Source of the DNA: an uncultured Treponema sp.
GTDB lineage: Bacteria; Spirochaetota; Spirochaetia; Treponematales; Treponemataceae
Length of the DNA: 52,962 nt
Direction of reading: 5' to 3'
Assembly (NCBI GenBank): GCA_937902125.1
Contig: CALDIB010000014.1
Coordinates: 1 to 52,962 of the forward strand
Positions 22,566 to 30,987 of this stretch are shown here, piece after piece. A program made the translations under genes and the position numbers. The notes under the pieces were generated by a model. It was not told where the DNA came from. It made no database searches and saw only the letters and a list, made by a program, of their open reading frames with translations. Positions within the stretch are counted from its first letter, which is position 1; each line of letters begins with the position of its first letter.

Positions 22566-24041
22566 ATGAACAGATTCACTAAAAACATTGTCGGAGCGGC
22601 CGTGGCCGCCGTTCTGTCATTCGGATTGATTTCATTTTCATGCAGCGGAAAGGCGGAGGCGGCCAACGGAGCCAACACTGCTTTTGCCGACACGGTTCCC
22701 GCCGTCAAAATTCCGGCAGAATCCTTGAGCGTTTTGGAAGCGATGCAAAACGTTTTCCGCTCCATATCAGAGCAGGTTCTTCCCTCTGTGGTGGAAGTTG
22801 ACGTGACGGAAAAAAAGACCCGTCCGGCAAATCCCTTTGGCGACTTGCCCTTTAGGTTTTTTGGAATTCCTGACAGCGGCGAAGAACGGGAATACGAGGC
22901 CCAAGGCTTGGGAAGCGGCGTCATCATTCGCAAGGACGGAAAAAAATATTTTGTCCTTACAAACAACCATGTGGCCGGAAGCGCCACGGAAATTTCTGTG
23001 AAGCTTAACGACGGCAGGAAATTTGACGGAAAGCTTGTGGGAGCCGACGAGCGCATGGACGTGGCGCTGGTTTCCTTTGAGGCCGACGATTCTTCCATAC
23101 CTATCGCAACCTTGGGCGACAGCGACAAGGTTCAAACCGGCGACATTTGCTTTGCCATGGGCGCCCCTCTTGGCTACAGCCAGTCCGTGACGGAAGGAAT
23201 CGTTTCCGCCACAGGAAGAAGCGGCGGCCAAATTGGAAACATCAACGACTTTATCCAGACCGACACCGCCATAAACCAAGGAAATTCCGGCGGCCCTCTT
23301 TTGAACATTTACGGCGAAGTCATCGGCATCAACACTTGGATTGCCAGCCAGTCAGGAGGAAGCCAGGGCTTGGGCTTTGCCATTCCCATCAACAACATAA
23401 AGCACGCCATTGACGAGTTTATCGCCAACGGAAAAGTCACCTACGGATGGCTTGGCGTGAGCCTTGTGGAAATCCGCGACGAAGTCAAGGAATCTCTTGG
23501 AGTGAAGGGAAAAGACGGCGCCTTCGCCTCCCAAATATTTGTTGACTCCCCGGCCTTTAAGGGCGGAATGCAGGCGGGCGACTATATCACTGAATTGAAC
23601 GGCCGCGCCGTAAAGAGCGTTGACCAGCTTGTTCGGGATGTGGGAAGCCTTCCCGCCAACAAGGAAGCCAAGTTCAAGGTTGTCCGAGGGGGAAAGGAAA
23701 TGCCGCTTTCTGTTATGATAACCGAGCGGACAAAAGAAGTTTCTTCTTCCACCGCAAAATTGTGGCCGGGCTTCATTCCTGTTCCCTTGACGGAAGAAGT
23801 GCGCAAAAAGCTTGAGCTTGACAAAAACCTTGAAGGCGTGGCCGTGACAAACGTTCAGGCCAAGAGCCCCGCCGCGTCCTTGCGCTTGCAGGACGGAGAC
23901 GTCATTACCGCCGTCAACGGAAAGAAGGTCAAGAACTTGGCGGAATTCTACGCCGCGCTGGATTTGACAAAAACAAAGTCGATTCAATTTACGATTGGAA
24001 GCGGCGCCGGTTCCATCACCACCGGAACTTACAGCTTTTAA
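22566..24041 (+). CDS. HtrA/DegP-type serine protease with two PDZ domains
   Basis: A 491-residue periplasmic protease/chaperone for misfolded envelope proteins. The N-terminus has a signal peptide that could be a lipoprotein type (ISFSC, Cys26). The trypsin-like triad is His135 (LTNNHVAGS), Asp165 (RMDVAL) and Ser241 (NQGNSGGPL). Two PDZ domains follow at about 290-380 and 400-490, with GWLGVSLVEI and GDVITAVNGKKV. It matches Do/DegP architecture. GGAG lies 8 nt before ATG. It is followed after 8 nt by a folate gene and then by a second HtrA. Confidence 0.95.
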   Translation: MNRFTKNIVGAAVAAVLSFGLISFSCSGKAEAANGANTAFADTVPAVKIPAESLSVLEAMQNVFRSISEQVLPSVVEVDVTEKKTRPANPFGDLPFRFFGIPDSGEEREYEAQGLGSGVIIRKDGKKYFVLTNNHVAGSATEISVKLNDGRKFDGKLVGADERMDVALVSFEADDSSIPIATLGDSDKVQTGDICFAMGAPLGYSQSVTEGIVSATGRSGGQIGNINDFIQTDTAINQGNSGGPLLNIYGEVIGINTWIASQSGGSQGLGFAIPINNIKHAIDEFIANGKVTYGWLGVSLVEIRDEVKESLGVKGKDGAFASQIFVDSPAFKGGMQAGDYITELNGRAVKSVDQLVRDVGSLPANKEAKFKVVRGGKEMPLSVMITERTKEVSSSTAKLWPGFIPVPLTEEVRKKLELDKNLEGVAVTNVQAKSPAASLRLQDGDVITAVNGKKVKNLAEFYAALDLTKTKSIQFTIGSGAGSITTGTYSF

Positions 24042-24049
24042 TTGAATCG

Positions 24050-24748
24050 ATGGAAAACGCGAAAGCCGCCGTTCCCGGCCAAAATTTTGGGGGCGGCGCT
24101 TGCCATGAACAAATCAAAGAGGCCAAAAGGTTTTTCCGCGCCAAAATTCGGAAGGGCCTTTTAGCCCTTTCGGCCGCCCAAAGAAAAGAAAAATCTCAAA
24201 AGGCGGCCTTAAATTTTTTGCAATCTTCCATATATAAAAACGCTGAATGCCTGGCGGCCTTTTGTTCTTTGCCGGATGAAGTTGACGCCATGCCCGTAAT
24301 CGGCCGCGCCCTTTTGGACAAAAAAAATGTTCTTTTGCCCCGGGTTCTTCCAAATACAAACCAAATGGAATTTTACCAGTTGGATGGGGAAAACCTATTT
24401 GCCGCGGCTGGAAAGAAAAAGGACTTTTGCCTTGAGTCCGCGCTTTTGGAGCGAACCGAAGTCAATTCCTGGGGAATCCGCGAGCCGCTTTTGACCCTTC
24501 CCATGGCGGAAAAAGAAAAGTTTTTGCCCCGGACCGCAATTTTGGTTCCCGGCTTGGCCTTTTCAAAAGACGGCCGCAGGCTTGGTCGGGGAAAGGGCTT
24601 TTACGACCGCTTTTTGCGGGAACTTTTGGAAAAGAACGGGGCCTTTAGGCGGGAAGGAAAAATTTGCGGCTACTGCTTTGACTTTCAAATTGCGGACGAT
24701 ATTCCAATTGAAGAAAACGACGTCTTGATGCATGAGGTCTTTTTTTAA
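24050..24748 (+). CDS. 5-formyltetrahydrofolate cyclo-ligase
   Basis: An MTHFS-family enzyme (232 residues) converting 5-formyl-THF + ATP to 5,10-methenyl-THF in the cytosol. The nucleotide/folate loop is GRRLGRGKGFYDRFL near residue 185, preceded by ILVPGLAFSKDG, both diagnostic. Basic residues of the N-terminal helix (AKIRKGLLALS) also fit. It starts 8 nt after the htrA stop with no Shine-Dalgarno site, suggesting translation by readthrough of ribosomes from htrA. The first 25 residues before RFFRAKIRK are unusual for the family, so a later start is possible, although no ATG is in frame there. Confidence 0.88.
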   Translation: MENAKAAVPGQNFGGGACHEQIKEAKRFFRAKIRKGLLALSAAQRKEKSQKAALNFLQSSIYKNAECLAAFCSLPDEVDAMPVIGRALLDKKNVLLPRVLPNTNQMEFYQLDGENLFAAAGKKKDFCLESALLERTEVNSWGIREPLLTLPMAEKEKFLPRTAILVPGLAFSKDGRRLGRGKGFYDRFLRELLEKNGAFRREGKICGYCFDFQIADDIPIEENDVLMHEVFF

Positions 24749-24768
24749 AAAGCCGCTTTTTCCTTGGT

Positions 24769-24797
24769 TTGACATAGGAACTGCTTTTCGTTAGAAT
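24769..24797 (+). promoter_or_regulatory. Promoter of the second htrA gene (leaderless type)
   Basis: TTGACA (24769-24774), 17 nt, TAGAAT (24792-24797), then GAACGAATT and the ATG, with no Shine-Dalgarno site. Confidence 0.75.
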
Positions 24798-24806
24798 GAA
24801 CGAATT

Positions 24807-26072
24807 ATGAGACTTTATTCTGGCCGCCATTTATTTTTTTCAACTTTATTAACGGTCTTTTTTACCGCCGCGGCGATTTTAGGCGCGCAAAAAATATTTT
24901 CTTCAATTGCACGCGATTCCAAAAATTCCAGTCCGGCGGAAGAGCCATCCCAAAAAGCCGAATCCCAAAAGGCCGCCGACTCCTTGCCCGCCGCTCAAAC
25001 GGACGGCTCCCAGTTTTTGCAAAACCAAACTTTGGTGGCCTCGTCTGCCGTCACATACACCGAAGACGAGCGGCAAAACATTTCGGTTTACCAACAGTTC
25101 AACGAAGCCGTAGTGAACATAACCACCCAAGTTATGGGAATGAACTGGTTCTTTGAGCCAATCGCCGAAGACGGAGGAAGCGGCTCCGGCTCCATAATCG
25201 ACAGCAGGGGCTATGTAATCACCAACGTTCATGTAATAGAAAAGGCGGCCAAGATTTACATTTCCCTTTACGACGGAAGCCAATACGAAGGCCGGGTTGT
25301 GGGAAGCGACGTGGAAAGCGACATAGCCGTGCTGAAATTTGATCCGCCTAAGGATGTGGTTTTAAAGACCATTCAGTTTGGCGACAGCGAAAAATTAAAG
25401 GTTGGCCAAAAGGTCATCGCCATCGGAAACCCCTTTGGCTTTGAGCGCACTCTCACCACGGGAATCGTAAGCGCGCTGGGCCGCCCCATAAAAAATTCAA
25501 ACAACATAATCATTCGCGGAATGATTCAAACCGACGCTTCGATAAATCCTGGAAATTCCGGCGGCCCGCTATTGGACACGGCTGGCAACATGATTGGCAT
25601 AAACACGATGATTTACAGTTCAAGCGGCTCCAACGCGGGAATAGGCTTTGCCGTGCCCGCCTCAACCGCGCGGCGGGTTGTGTCCGACTTGCTTCAATAC
25701 GGAAAAGTCAGGCGGGGCGCCATTCAAGCCAGCCTTGTTCAAATGAGCCGCGCCATCGCCGACTACGCCCGCCTTGACATAAGCCAGGGCATTTTGGTCA
25801 GCGAAGTGGCCAAGGGCGGAAACGCCGAAAAAGCGGGAATCAAGGGAGGAAGCCAGGCCGTCCGCTATGGAAATTCCCGCAACGCCAGAACATTCTACAT
25901 TGGCGGAGATATCATCGTCGGCATTGACGGCGTTCAAGTGGCCACTTATTCGGACTACTATTCCATGCTGGAAAACAAGCGGCCCGGCGACACGGTGACA
26001 GTGACCATCAGGCGCAACAAAAAAAATTACGATTGCAAGCTTGTCTTGGCCGAAGAAAGTTCGGTCCAGTGA
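24807..26072 (+). CDS. HtrA/DegS-type membrane-anchored serine protease with one PDZ domain
   Basis: A 421-residue protease. A hydrophobic segment at about 9-30 has no clear cleavage site, so it is probably an N-terminal membrane anchor, followed by a Ser/Ala/Lys/Gln-rich linker (32-80). The triad is His142 (TNVHVIE, where many members have TNNHV), Asp172 (ESDIAVL) and Ser251 (NPGNSGGPL). One PDZ domain lies at about 305-415 (GDIIVGIDGVQV). The single-PDZ anchored form resembles DegS, a regulatory protease; no anti-sigma partner is nearby. It has its own promoter and is likely leaderless. Confidence 0.94.
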   Translation: MRLYSGRHLFFSTLLTVFFTAAAILGAQKIFSSIARDSKNSSPAEEPSQKAESQKAADSLPAAQTDGSQFLQNQTLVASSAVTYTEDERQNISVYQQFNEAVVNITTQVMGMNWFFEPIAEDGGSGSGSIIDSRGYVITNVHVIEKAAKIYISLYDGSQYEGRVVGSDVESDIAVLKFDPPKDVVLKTIQFGDSEKLKVGQKVIAIGNPFGFERTLTTGIVSALGRPIKNSNNIIIRGMIQTDASINPGNSGGPLLDTAGNMIGINTMIYSSSGSNAGIGFAVPASTARRVVSDLLQYGKVRRGAIQASLVQMSRAIADYARLDISQGILVSEVAKGGNAEKAGIKGGSQAVRYGNSRNARTFYIGGDIIVGIDGVQVATYSDYYSMLENKRPGDTVTVTIRRNKKNYDCKLVLAEESSVQ

Positions 26073-26118
26073 CGGCGGGCCGTTTTTGGGCTTGCGATGA
26101 ATTTAGGGATTGTTGTCT

Positions 26119-28116
26119 ATGAGAAAATTTGTGGTTCACGCGCCCTACGAGCTTTCTGGCGACCAAGGGCCGGCGGTTCAAAAACTTTCGGAAGGCTTTT
26201 TGCGGGGCGACCGCTTTCAAACGCTAAAGGGCGTTACTGGAAGCGGAAAAACTTTTACCATGGCAAAAATCATCGAGGCCGTCCAGCGTCCCACCCTTGT
26301 AATCAGCCACAACAAAACTTTAAGCGCCCAGCTTTACCGGGAGTTCAAGACATTCTTTCCTGAAAACGCGGTGGAATATTTTGTTTCCTACTACGACTAC
26401 TACCAGCCGGAAGCCTATGTTCCCGCGCGGGATTTATATATAGAAAAGGACGCGGCGATAAACAAGGAAATTGACCAAATGAAAATGGCCGCCACCTACA
26501 GTTTGATGGAGCGGCGCGACGTTATTGTCATCGCCACAGTTTCCTGCATTTACGGTTTGGGAATGCCGGAACTTTACAAGTCCATGCGCCTTCACATCGA
26601 AAAAGGAAAGCCTTTGGACACCCACAAGCTTGCGGTGGAATTGGCGCAAATTCAGTATTCCAGAAACGACATGATTTTGGAAAGGGGAAGCTTTAGGATA
26701 AAGGGCGACGTGATTGAAATTTATCCCCCTTACATGGAATTTGACGAGGCCTACAGAATAGAGCTCGATTGGGAAGAAGTTGTCCGCATTCGCCGCTTTA
26801 ACGTCGTTTCCGGAAAAGTCACCGAAGAGCTTGACGAAACCACAATCTATCCCGCCAAAAATTTCGTCGTTCCTCAAGACCAGCTTGCCTTGGCCACCGA
26901 GCGCATTCAAAAAGAAATGGAAGAGCGGGTTGAAACTTTGCGCGCCCAAAAGAAAATCTTGGAAGCCGAGCGCCTAAAAACCCGCGTCACTTACGACATA
27001 GAAATGATGAAGGAAATGGGCTACTGTTCGGGAATCGAAAATTATTCCGCTCCCATCGCGGGCCGCGCGCCTGGCGAGCCGCCCGCCACCTTGCTCCATT
27101 ATTTTCCAGACGACTTTTTGTGCTTGATTGACGAAGCCCATGTCACCGTTCCTCAAATTGGCGCGATGTATGAGGGCGACCGAAGCCGAAAGCAAAATTT
27201 GGTTGACTTTGGTTTCCGCCTGCCAAGCGCGCTGGACAACCGGCCCCTTAAGGCCGACGAGTTTTGGAAAAAAATGAACCAAGTCATTTACGTCACGGCC
27301 ACGCCCCGTCCGGAAGAGGTTAAGCAGTCAACTCAAGTGGTGGAGCAAATAATTCGGCCCACCGGCTTGCTTGACCCAATTGTGGAAGTCAGGCCCAGCG
27401 AAGGCCAAATGGAAGACGTTTACAAAGAAGTTTTGGCAAGAATAGAAAAAGGGGAGCGAAGCCTCATTTTGACCCTGACAAAAAAAATGGCCGAAGACTT
27501 GACCGACTATTTGCTGGGCCTGAATCTAAAAGTAAAATACATTCACTCCGAAATTGACACCTTTGAGCGGGTGGAAATATTGAAGTCCTTGAGAATTGGC
27601 GAAATCGACGTTTTGATTGGAATCAACCTTTTGAGGGAAGGAATAGACTTGCCGGAAGTTAGTTTCATCGCTCTTTTGGACGCGGACAAAATTGGCTTTT
27701 TGCGCTCCACAACTTCCCTCATTCAAATAATCGGAAGGGCCGCCCGCAACGCCGAGGGAAAGGTTGTCATGTACGCCGACCGCATGAGCGACGCGATGAA
27801 GGAAGCCATTGACGAAACCCGCCGCCGCCGCTCAATTCAGGAGGCTTGGAACGCCGAGCATGGAATCACGCCAAAAACCATAAAAAAAGCCGTGGCCGAC
27901 ATTTTGGAGAGGCAGGAAAAGGACGCCAAGGAAGAAGCCGCCATTCAGCTTGAGGCGCTGAAAAAATCCGCCAACCTCTTTGTGGCCAAAGAGCGGAAAA
28001 AGCTGCTTGAGGCCCTTAAAAAAGAAATGTCGGACTGCGCCGAGCGCTTGGAGTATGAGCAAGCCGCCGCCATCCGCGACCAGATTTTGGACATTGAAAA
28101 GACTTACGGAAAATAA
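26119..28116 (+). CDS. uvrB: Excinuclease ABC subunit B
   Basis: UvrB is the damage-verifying helicase-like subunit of nucleotide excision repair, acting with UvrA and UvrC. It has 665 residues, standard length. Walker A is GVTGSGKT (38-45). The beta-hairpin that threads DNA contains YYDYYQPEAY (91-100). DEAH-like LIDEAHVTVPQ and the helicase motif QIIGRAARN follow. The C-terminal UVR motif (LEYEQAAAIRDQI) binds UvrC. ATG 26119 gives the canonical MRKFVVHAPYELSGDQ; TTG codons just upstream are in frame but less likely. A degenerate second copy of its last 20 codons lies downstream. Confidence 0.98.
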   Translation: MRKFVVHAPYELSGDQGPAVQKLSEGFLRGDRFQTLKGVTGSGKTFTMAKIIEAVQRPTLVISHNKTLSAQLYREFKTFFPENAVEYFVSYYDYYQPEAYVPARDLYIEKDAAINKEIDQMKMAATYSLMERRDVIVIATVSCIYGLGMPELYKSMRLHIEKGKPLDTHKLAVELAQIQYSRNDMILERGSFRIKGDVIEIYPPYMEFDEAYRIELDWEEVVRIRRFNVVSGKVTEELDETTIYPAKNFVVPQDQLALATERIQKEMEERVETLRAQKKILEAERLKTRVTYDIEMMKEMGYCSGIENYSAPIAGRAPGEPPATLLHYFPDDFLCLIDEAHVTVPQIGAMYEGDRSRKQNLVDFGFRLPSALDNRPLKADEFWKKMNQVIYVTATPRPEEVKQSTQVVEQIIRPTGLLDPIVEVRPSEGQMEDVYKEVLARIEKGERSLILTLTKKMAEDLTDYLLGLNLKVKYIHSEIDTFERVEILKSLRIGEIDVLIGINLLREGIDLPEVSFIALLDADKIGFLRSTTSLIQIIGRAARNAEGKVVMYADRMSDAMKEAIDETRRRRSIQEAWNAEHGITPKTIKKAVADILERQEKDAKEEAAIQLEALKKSANLFVAKERKKLLEALKKEMSDCAERLEYEQAAAIRDQILDIEKTYGK

Positions 28117-28141
28117 ACCTAAAATCTTTTCTTCAACGCCC

Positions 28142-28202
28142 GCTCATTTTGCTAATGGAAATGTTTACATGTCCGCTTTCGCGGACGACTGGCAATATGA
28201 GC
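28142..28202. repeat. Palindromic element after uvrB (GCTCATTTTGC type)
   Basis: GCTCATTTTGC (28142-28152) pairs with GCAATATGAGC (28192-28202), one mismatch. Inside, GTCCGC-TTTC-GCGGAC (28171-28186) forms a second hairpin. The right arm runs into the uvrB-tail remnant. Confidence 0.65.
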
Positions 28203-28258
28203 AGGCGGCGGCTATTAGAGACCAAATTATTGAGATTGAAAAGACTTATGGAAAGTGA
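28193..28258 (+). pseudogene. Remnant of a second uvrB 3' end (UVR motif)
   Basis: Twenty codons (28196-28255) plus a stop encode YEQAAAIRDQIIEIEKTYGK, against YEQAAAIRDQILDIEKTYGK at the end of uvrB. By my count 47 of 60 bases match, and most differences are synonymous, including a CGC/AGA arginine switch. It is therefore not a recent tandem duplication. A 29-codon ORF (ATG 28169) could express it, but the N-terminal part is the palindrome, so I treat it as a relic. Confidence 0.75.
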
Positions 28259-28299
28259 TAAAAACGCGCGAACAAAAAACGCGCGAAGGAGTGTGGCAG

Positions 28300-28399
28300 C
28301 CGGCGAAAACGCTCATTTTGCGCCTACCGCGAAAGCGGTAGCGTCTGATAGTTACAAGCGCAAAATGTGTGTAGCGACGATATCTAGCGGTTTTGCCGG
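28300..28399. repeat. Nested palindromic element, TTTGCGCTTGTAACTAT family, copy 1
   Basis: Three nested stems: CCGGCGAAAACGCT / AGCGGTTTTGCCGG (28300-28313, 28386-28399), CATTTTGCGC / GCGCAAAATG (28314-28323, 28358-28367), and CTACCGC-GAAA-GCGGTAG (28324-28341). The 17-mer at 28348-28364 is the exact reverse complement of 31097-31113. With the preceding repeats this fills 28117-28436; no gene is seen there beyond the uvrB relic. Confidence 0.7.
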
Positions 28400-28436
28400 G
28401 TGGCGCGCGACTGGGAGCGTTTTTTTGTCCGCGCTA

Positions 28437-28465
28437 TTGACACAAATCGCGCTTTTCTATAAAAT
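28437..28465 (+). promoter_or_regulatory. Promoter of rpmB
   Basis: TTGACA (28437-28442), 17 nt, TAAAAT (28460-28465). The leader is about 35 nt, with AGGTGA before the ATG. Confidence 0.85.
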
Positions 28466-28506
28466 GTCAAAACTCACGATTGATTATTAAAGGCAGGTGA
28501 AATATT

Positions 28507-28740
28507 ATGTCAAGAACATGCGCAGTTTGCGGAAAATCTCCGATGCACGGAAACAGAGTAAGCAAGACTTACCATCATACTCGCCACGTTTGGAAGCCCA
28601 ACCTTGTGACAGTAAAGGCTGATTTTGGCGACGGCGGCGCTCGCACAATCAAGATTTGTACTCAGTGCCTCAGAAGCGGCTTTGTCACAAAGAAAGTTCG
28701 CGTTCCCAAGGAAAATCAGGCCGCTCAAGCCTCCAACTAG
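28507..28740 (+). CDS. rpmB: 50S ribosomal protein L28
   Basis: A small (77-residue) basic protein of the large ribosomal subunit. MSRTCAVCGKSPMHGNRVS and HHTRHVWKPNL match L28. It carries two CxxC pairs (CAVC and CTQC), so it is the zinc-binding (C+) form of the protein. GGTGAAATATT precedes ATG 28507. It is transcribed alone from a consensus promoter and is separated by 6 nt from the convergent hydrolase gene. Confidence 0.97.
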   Translation: MSRTCAVCGKSPMHGNRVSKTYHHTRHVWKPNLVTVKADFGDGGARTIKICTQCLRSGFVTKKVRVPKENQAAQASN

Positions 28741-28746
28741 AAATCC

Positions 28747-29652
28747 CTAGATTTCCAGTTTAAGACCGTCGTGGGCCGGCAAAACGCTGCCGCCGTCCGC
28801 GACGATTTTTTTTAGCCCGGGAAATTCGGGCAAAATCTCGTCAAAGTATTTTATTATGTCCTTGTGGCTCAAGTCGTGAGTCATGTGGGTTGTCCATGTA
28901 TGCAAGGGCTTGATTTTTTCCGCCACTGCCAAAGCTTCCTTAAAACAAAAGTGGGTGCTGTGCTTTTCTTTTCTTAAGCCGTCAATGACCGCGTGAACCA
29001 AAATGCCTGAGTTTTTGTTAATCAAGTTGATGGACGCGGCGTCGATGCGGCTGCAGTCGGTAAGGTAGGCCGCGCTTCTTTTTACGCCGTCTTTTCCCGT
29101 GACAGAAATCAAGTATCCTGTGGTGTCAAGCCTTCCATGCTTCATGGGAATTGAAATTATTTCCATTCCGCCAACCTTTAATGGCGCCTTTGGAACAAGG
29201 GCTAAAGCGTCCCTTAGGCTGACCAGCGGCTTTCCTCCGCCCACTTGGGTTTTCATAAAAATATAGTCAAAGTGATTTTTTACAACCTCTATTGTGGAAG
29301 GATTTGCGTAAATGGGCATGGCGCGGATGTTCTTGCTTTCTTTTGATTTTGCGTGGGGAACTTTTGTGTGGCTGAAAATGCGAATGTCGTCCAAGCCGTG
29401 CAAGTGGTCCGCGTGCCCGTGGGTCAAAAGAATCATGTCCAAGGCCTTGACATTGGCCGCCAGCGCTTGGCTCCTAAAGTCTGGGCCCACGTCTATCAGA
29501 ACGCGCCAAGTCTTTCCTTCAAAGTCGTTTTCTATAAAGGCGCTTGAGCGGCTGCGTTTGTCCCTAGGGTCTTTGGATTTGCAAACCTTGCAAGAGCAGG
29601 CGATTACCGGAACTCCGTGGCTTGTTCCGCTCCCCAAAATTGTGATGACCAT
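28747..29652 (-). CDS. MBL-fold phosphodiesterase, PhnP/RNase Z-like
   Basis: A 301-residue metallo-hydrolase. N-terminal VITILGSGTSHGVPVIAC and later CKVCKSKDPRDKRSRSS are typical of the PhnP-like branch, which hydrolyses cyclic phosphodiesters; LLTHGHADHLHGLDDIR carries the intact HxHxDH motif. Further His/Asp ligands lie in PMKHGRLDTTGYL, YLTDCS and THMTHDLSH. The substrate is uncertain (cyclic ribose phosphate or another phosphodiester). ATG 29652 is chosen from the family N-terminus and because a promoter lies directly before it; upstream in-frame ATGs fall inside an antisense chemoreceptor remnant. It is likely leaderless. Confidence 0.93.
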   Translation of the reverse strand: MVITILGSGTSHGVPVIACSCKVCKSKDPRDKRSRSSAFIENDFEGKTWRVLIDVGPDFRSQALAANVKALDMILLTHGHADHLHGLDDIRIFSHTKVPHAKSKESKNIRAMPIYANPSTIEVVKNHFDYIFMKTQVGGGKPLVSLRDALALVPKAPLKVGGMEIISIPMKHGRLDTTGYLISVTGKDGVKRSAAYLTDCSRIDAASINLINKNSGILVHAVIDGLRKEKHSTHFCFKEALAVAEKIKPLHTWTTHMTHDLSHKDIIKYFDEILPEFPGLKKIVADGGSVLPAHDGLKLEI

Positions 29653-29658
29653 GCGGCC

Positions 29659-29687
29659 ATTATCGCGCCAATCAAGCCTTTTTGCAA
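29659..29687 (-). promoter_or_regulatory. Promoter of the PhnP-like gene (leaderless type)
   Basis: Reading leftward: TTGCAA (29682-29687), 17 nt, GATAAT (29659-29664), then GGCCGC and the ATG. Confidence 0.72.
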
Positions 29688-29689
29688 GC

Positions 29690-29935
29690 GGAAGAGTTTC
29701 CGCCCAAAAAGAATTTGACAACGTCGTCGGCTTGGCAAACAAGGTCAAGTCAAAGGAAATGGAAGTCAAGACCTCAATGGCCGAGCAAAACGAAAGCAAC
29801 GCCCAACTTTTGGAACGCCTTTCTCAAATGAAGGACGCCACAAAAGCCGTGGAAACCGCCGCCGCAGACTTGAGCAAAAATACTGAGCAGGTCATCAGCT
29901 CGATAAGCGACATCGGAAAAAAAGTTTCCGACTAG
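29690..29935 (+). pseudogene. C-terminal remnant of a methyl-accepting chemotaxis protein
   Basis: An 81-codon open stretch ending at TAG 29933-29935 encodes the coiled-coil end of a chemoreceptor-like protein: VKSKEMEVKTSMAEQNESN, then QLLERLSQMKDATKAVE and NTEQVISSISDIGKKVSD. Heptad spacing and Glu/Gln-rich methylation-like positions fit an MCP signalling domain. The sensor and the central kinase-binding hairpin are missing, and no start codon with a ribosome site is seen. Similarity stops where the PhnP-like gene's promoter begins, as if a rearrangement had joined them. Its stop overlaps the 3' end of hydE by 4 nt. Confidence 0.72.
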
Positions 29936-30981
29936 CCAATCATGTCTCCGCGCGAAACGACTGTCCTGTAGCCGATCGTGTCCAATCTCTTTTGGACGCA
30001 GGACAGGCATTGGGCGCTTTCTTCGCCCATGCAAATTTTATTGTCGTAGAGCGCGTATTTTTTTCTGTCCACGACGGGCGTAAGGTTTGGCATGATAACG
30101 TTGGCCCCGCTTAGGATTCCTTGTTCCCGGCCGTCGGGAGCCAAGGTTCCCAGCGCGGTGGTGGCGGGAAGCAAAATGTTGGGCTTTATTAGCCTTATGA
30201 CGGAAATCAAATAGCAAGTCAGTTCCGCGCTTCCCGCGCTCTCGTTGGCAAAAGGCGTGTCCTTGTGGGGGATGAAGGGGCCGATTCCGCACATCTGGGG
30301 CGAAAACTCTTCTATAAATTTTAAGTCTTCGGCCAAGTCGCTTGCGGTTTGGAAGGGAGAGCCTACCATAAAGCCCGCACCGACTTGGTAGCCGAGCGAG
30401 CGCAAATTTTTTAGGCATTCGATTCTGTTTTTGTAGCTCATGGAACTAGGGTGAAGCTTTTTGTAATGCTCCTCGCTCGCGGTCTCGTGGCGCAAAAGGT
30501 AGCGGTCGGCGCCGGCCTCCCGAAGGCGCTTGTAGCTTTCAAAAGACCGCTCGCCGACAGAAAGCGTAACTGCGCAGTCGGGCCGCTCGGCTTTTATTTG
30601 CTGGACAAGAGCGCATAGCCGCTCGTCGGTCCAGTAAGGGTCTTCGCCGCCTTGAAGGACAAAGGTTCTAAAGCCAAGCTCGTAGCCTTCGCCGGCGCAG
30701 GAAAGAATTTCGTCGGCGGTCAAACTGTAGCGGTCAAGGCTTTTGTTCCCCCGCCTTATGCCGCAGTAAAGGCAGTTGTTTTTGCAGCGGTTGGTGAACT
30801 CAATTAGGCCGCGGATGTAAACGTCTGTTCCGTAAATTTTTTTTCGCTCCGCCACGGCCAGCTCCCGCAAGAGGGAGGCCGCTTCTTTGTCCCGCTCCTT
30901 GATTAATAACGCGTATTCTTCTTTTGATAGCGAGTGTTTTTGGGAGAGTTTTTCTATGATGGAACGGACGGCGCTCGTCAT
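29932..30981 (-). CDS. hydE: [FeFe]-hydrogenase maturase HydE (radical SAM)
   Basis: HydE is a radical-SAM enzyme working with HydG and HydF to build the 2Fe subcluster of the H-cluster. It has 349 residues. The SAM [4Fe-4S] motif is CKNNCLYCG (Cys66, Cys70, Cys73). LQGGEDPYWTDE, RHETASEEHYKKLHP and VGSPFQT are HydE-like and separate it from biotin synthase. A Cys cluster near the end (CMGEESAQCLSC) may bind the second cluster. ATG 30981 is preferred; a TTG at 31017 in the same frame is in fact the promoter -35. It is divergent from hydG-hydF and probably leaderless. Confidence 0.95.
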   Translation of the reverse strand: MTSAVRSIIEKLSQKHSLSKEEYALLIKERDKEAASLLRELAVAERKKIYGTDVYIRGLIEFTNRCKNNCLYCGIRRGNKSLDRYSLTADEILSCAGEGYELGFRTFVLQGGEDPYWTDERLCALVQQIKAERPDCAVTLSVGERSFESYKRLREAGADRYLLRHETASEEHYKKLHPSSMSYKNRIECLKNLRSLGYQVGAGFMVGSPFQTASDLAEDLKFIEEFSPQMCGIGPFIPHKDTPFANESAGSAELTCYLISVIRLIKPNILLPATTALGTLAPDGREQGILSGANVIMPNLTPVVDRKKYALYDNKICMGEESAQCLSCVQKRLDTIGYRTVVSRGDMIG

Positions 30982-30987
30982 GCAAAA

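Noticed and set aside
28169..28258. 29-residue ORF carrying a UVR motif as a real small protein
   Set aside because: Its first third is a palindromic repeat and no ribosome site or promoter is seen; kept as a uvrB relic, though expression is not excluded.
29653..29799. Upstream start for the PhnP-like protein
   Set aside because: The extra residues are antisense to the chemoreceptor remnant, and the family N-terminus starts at 29652.
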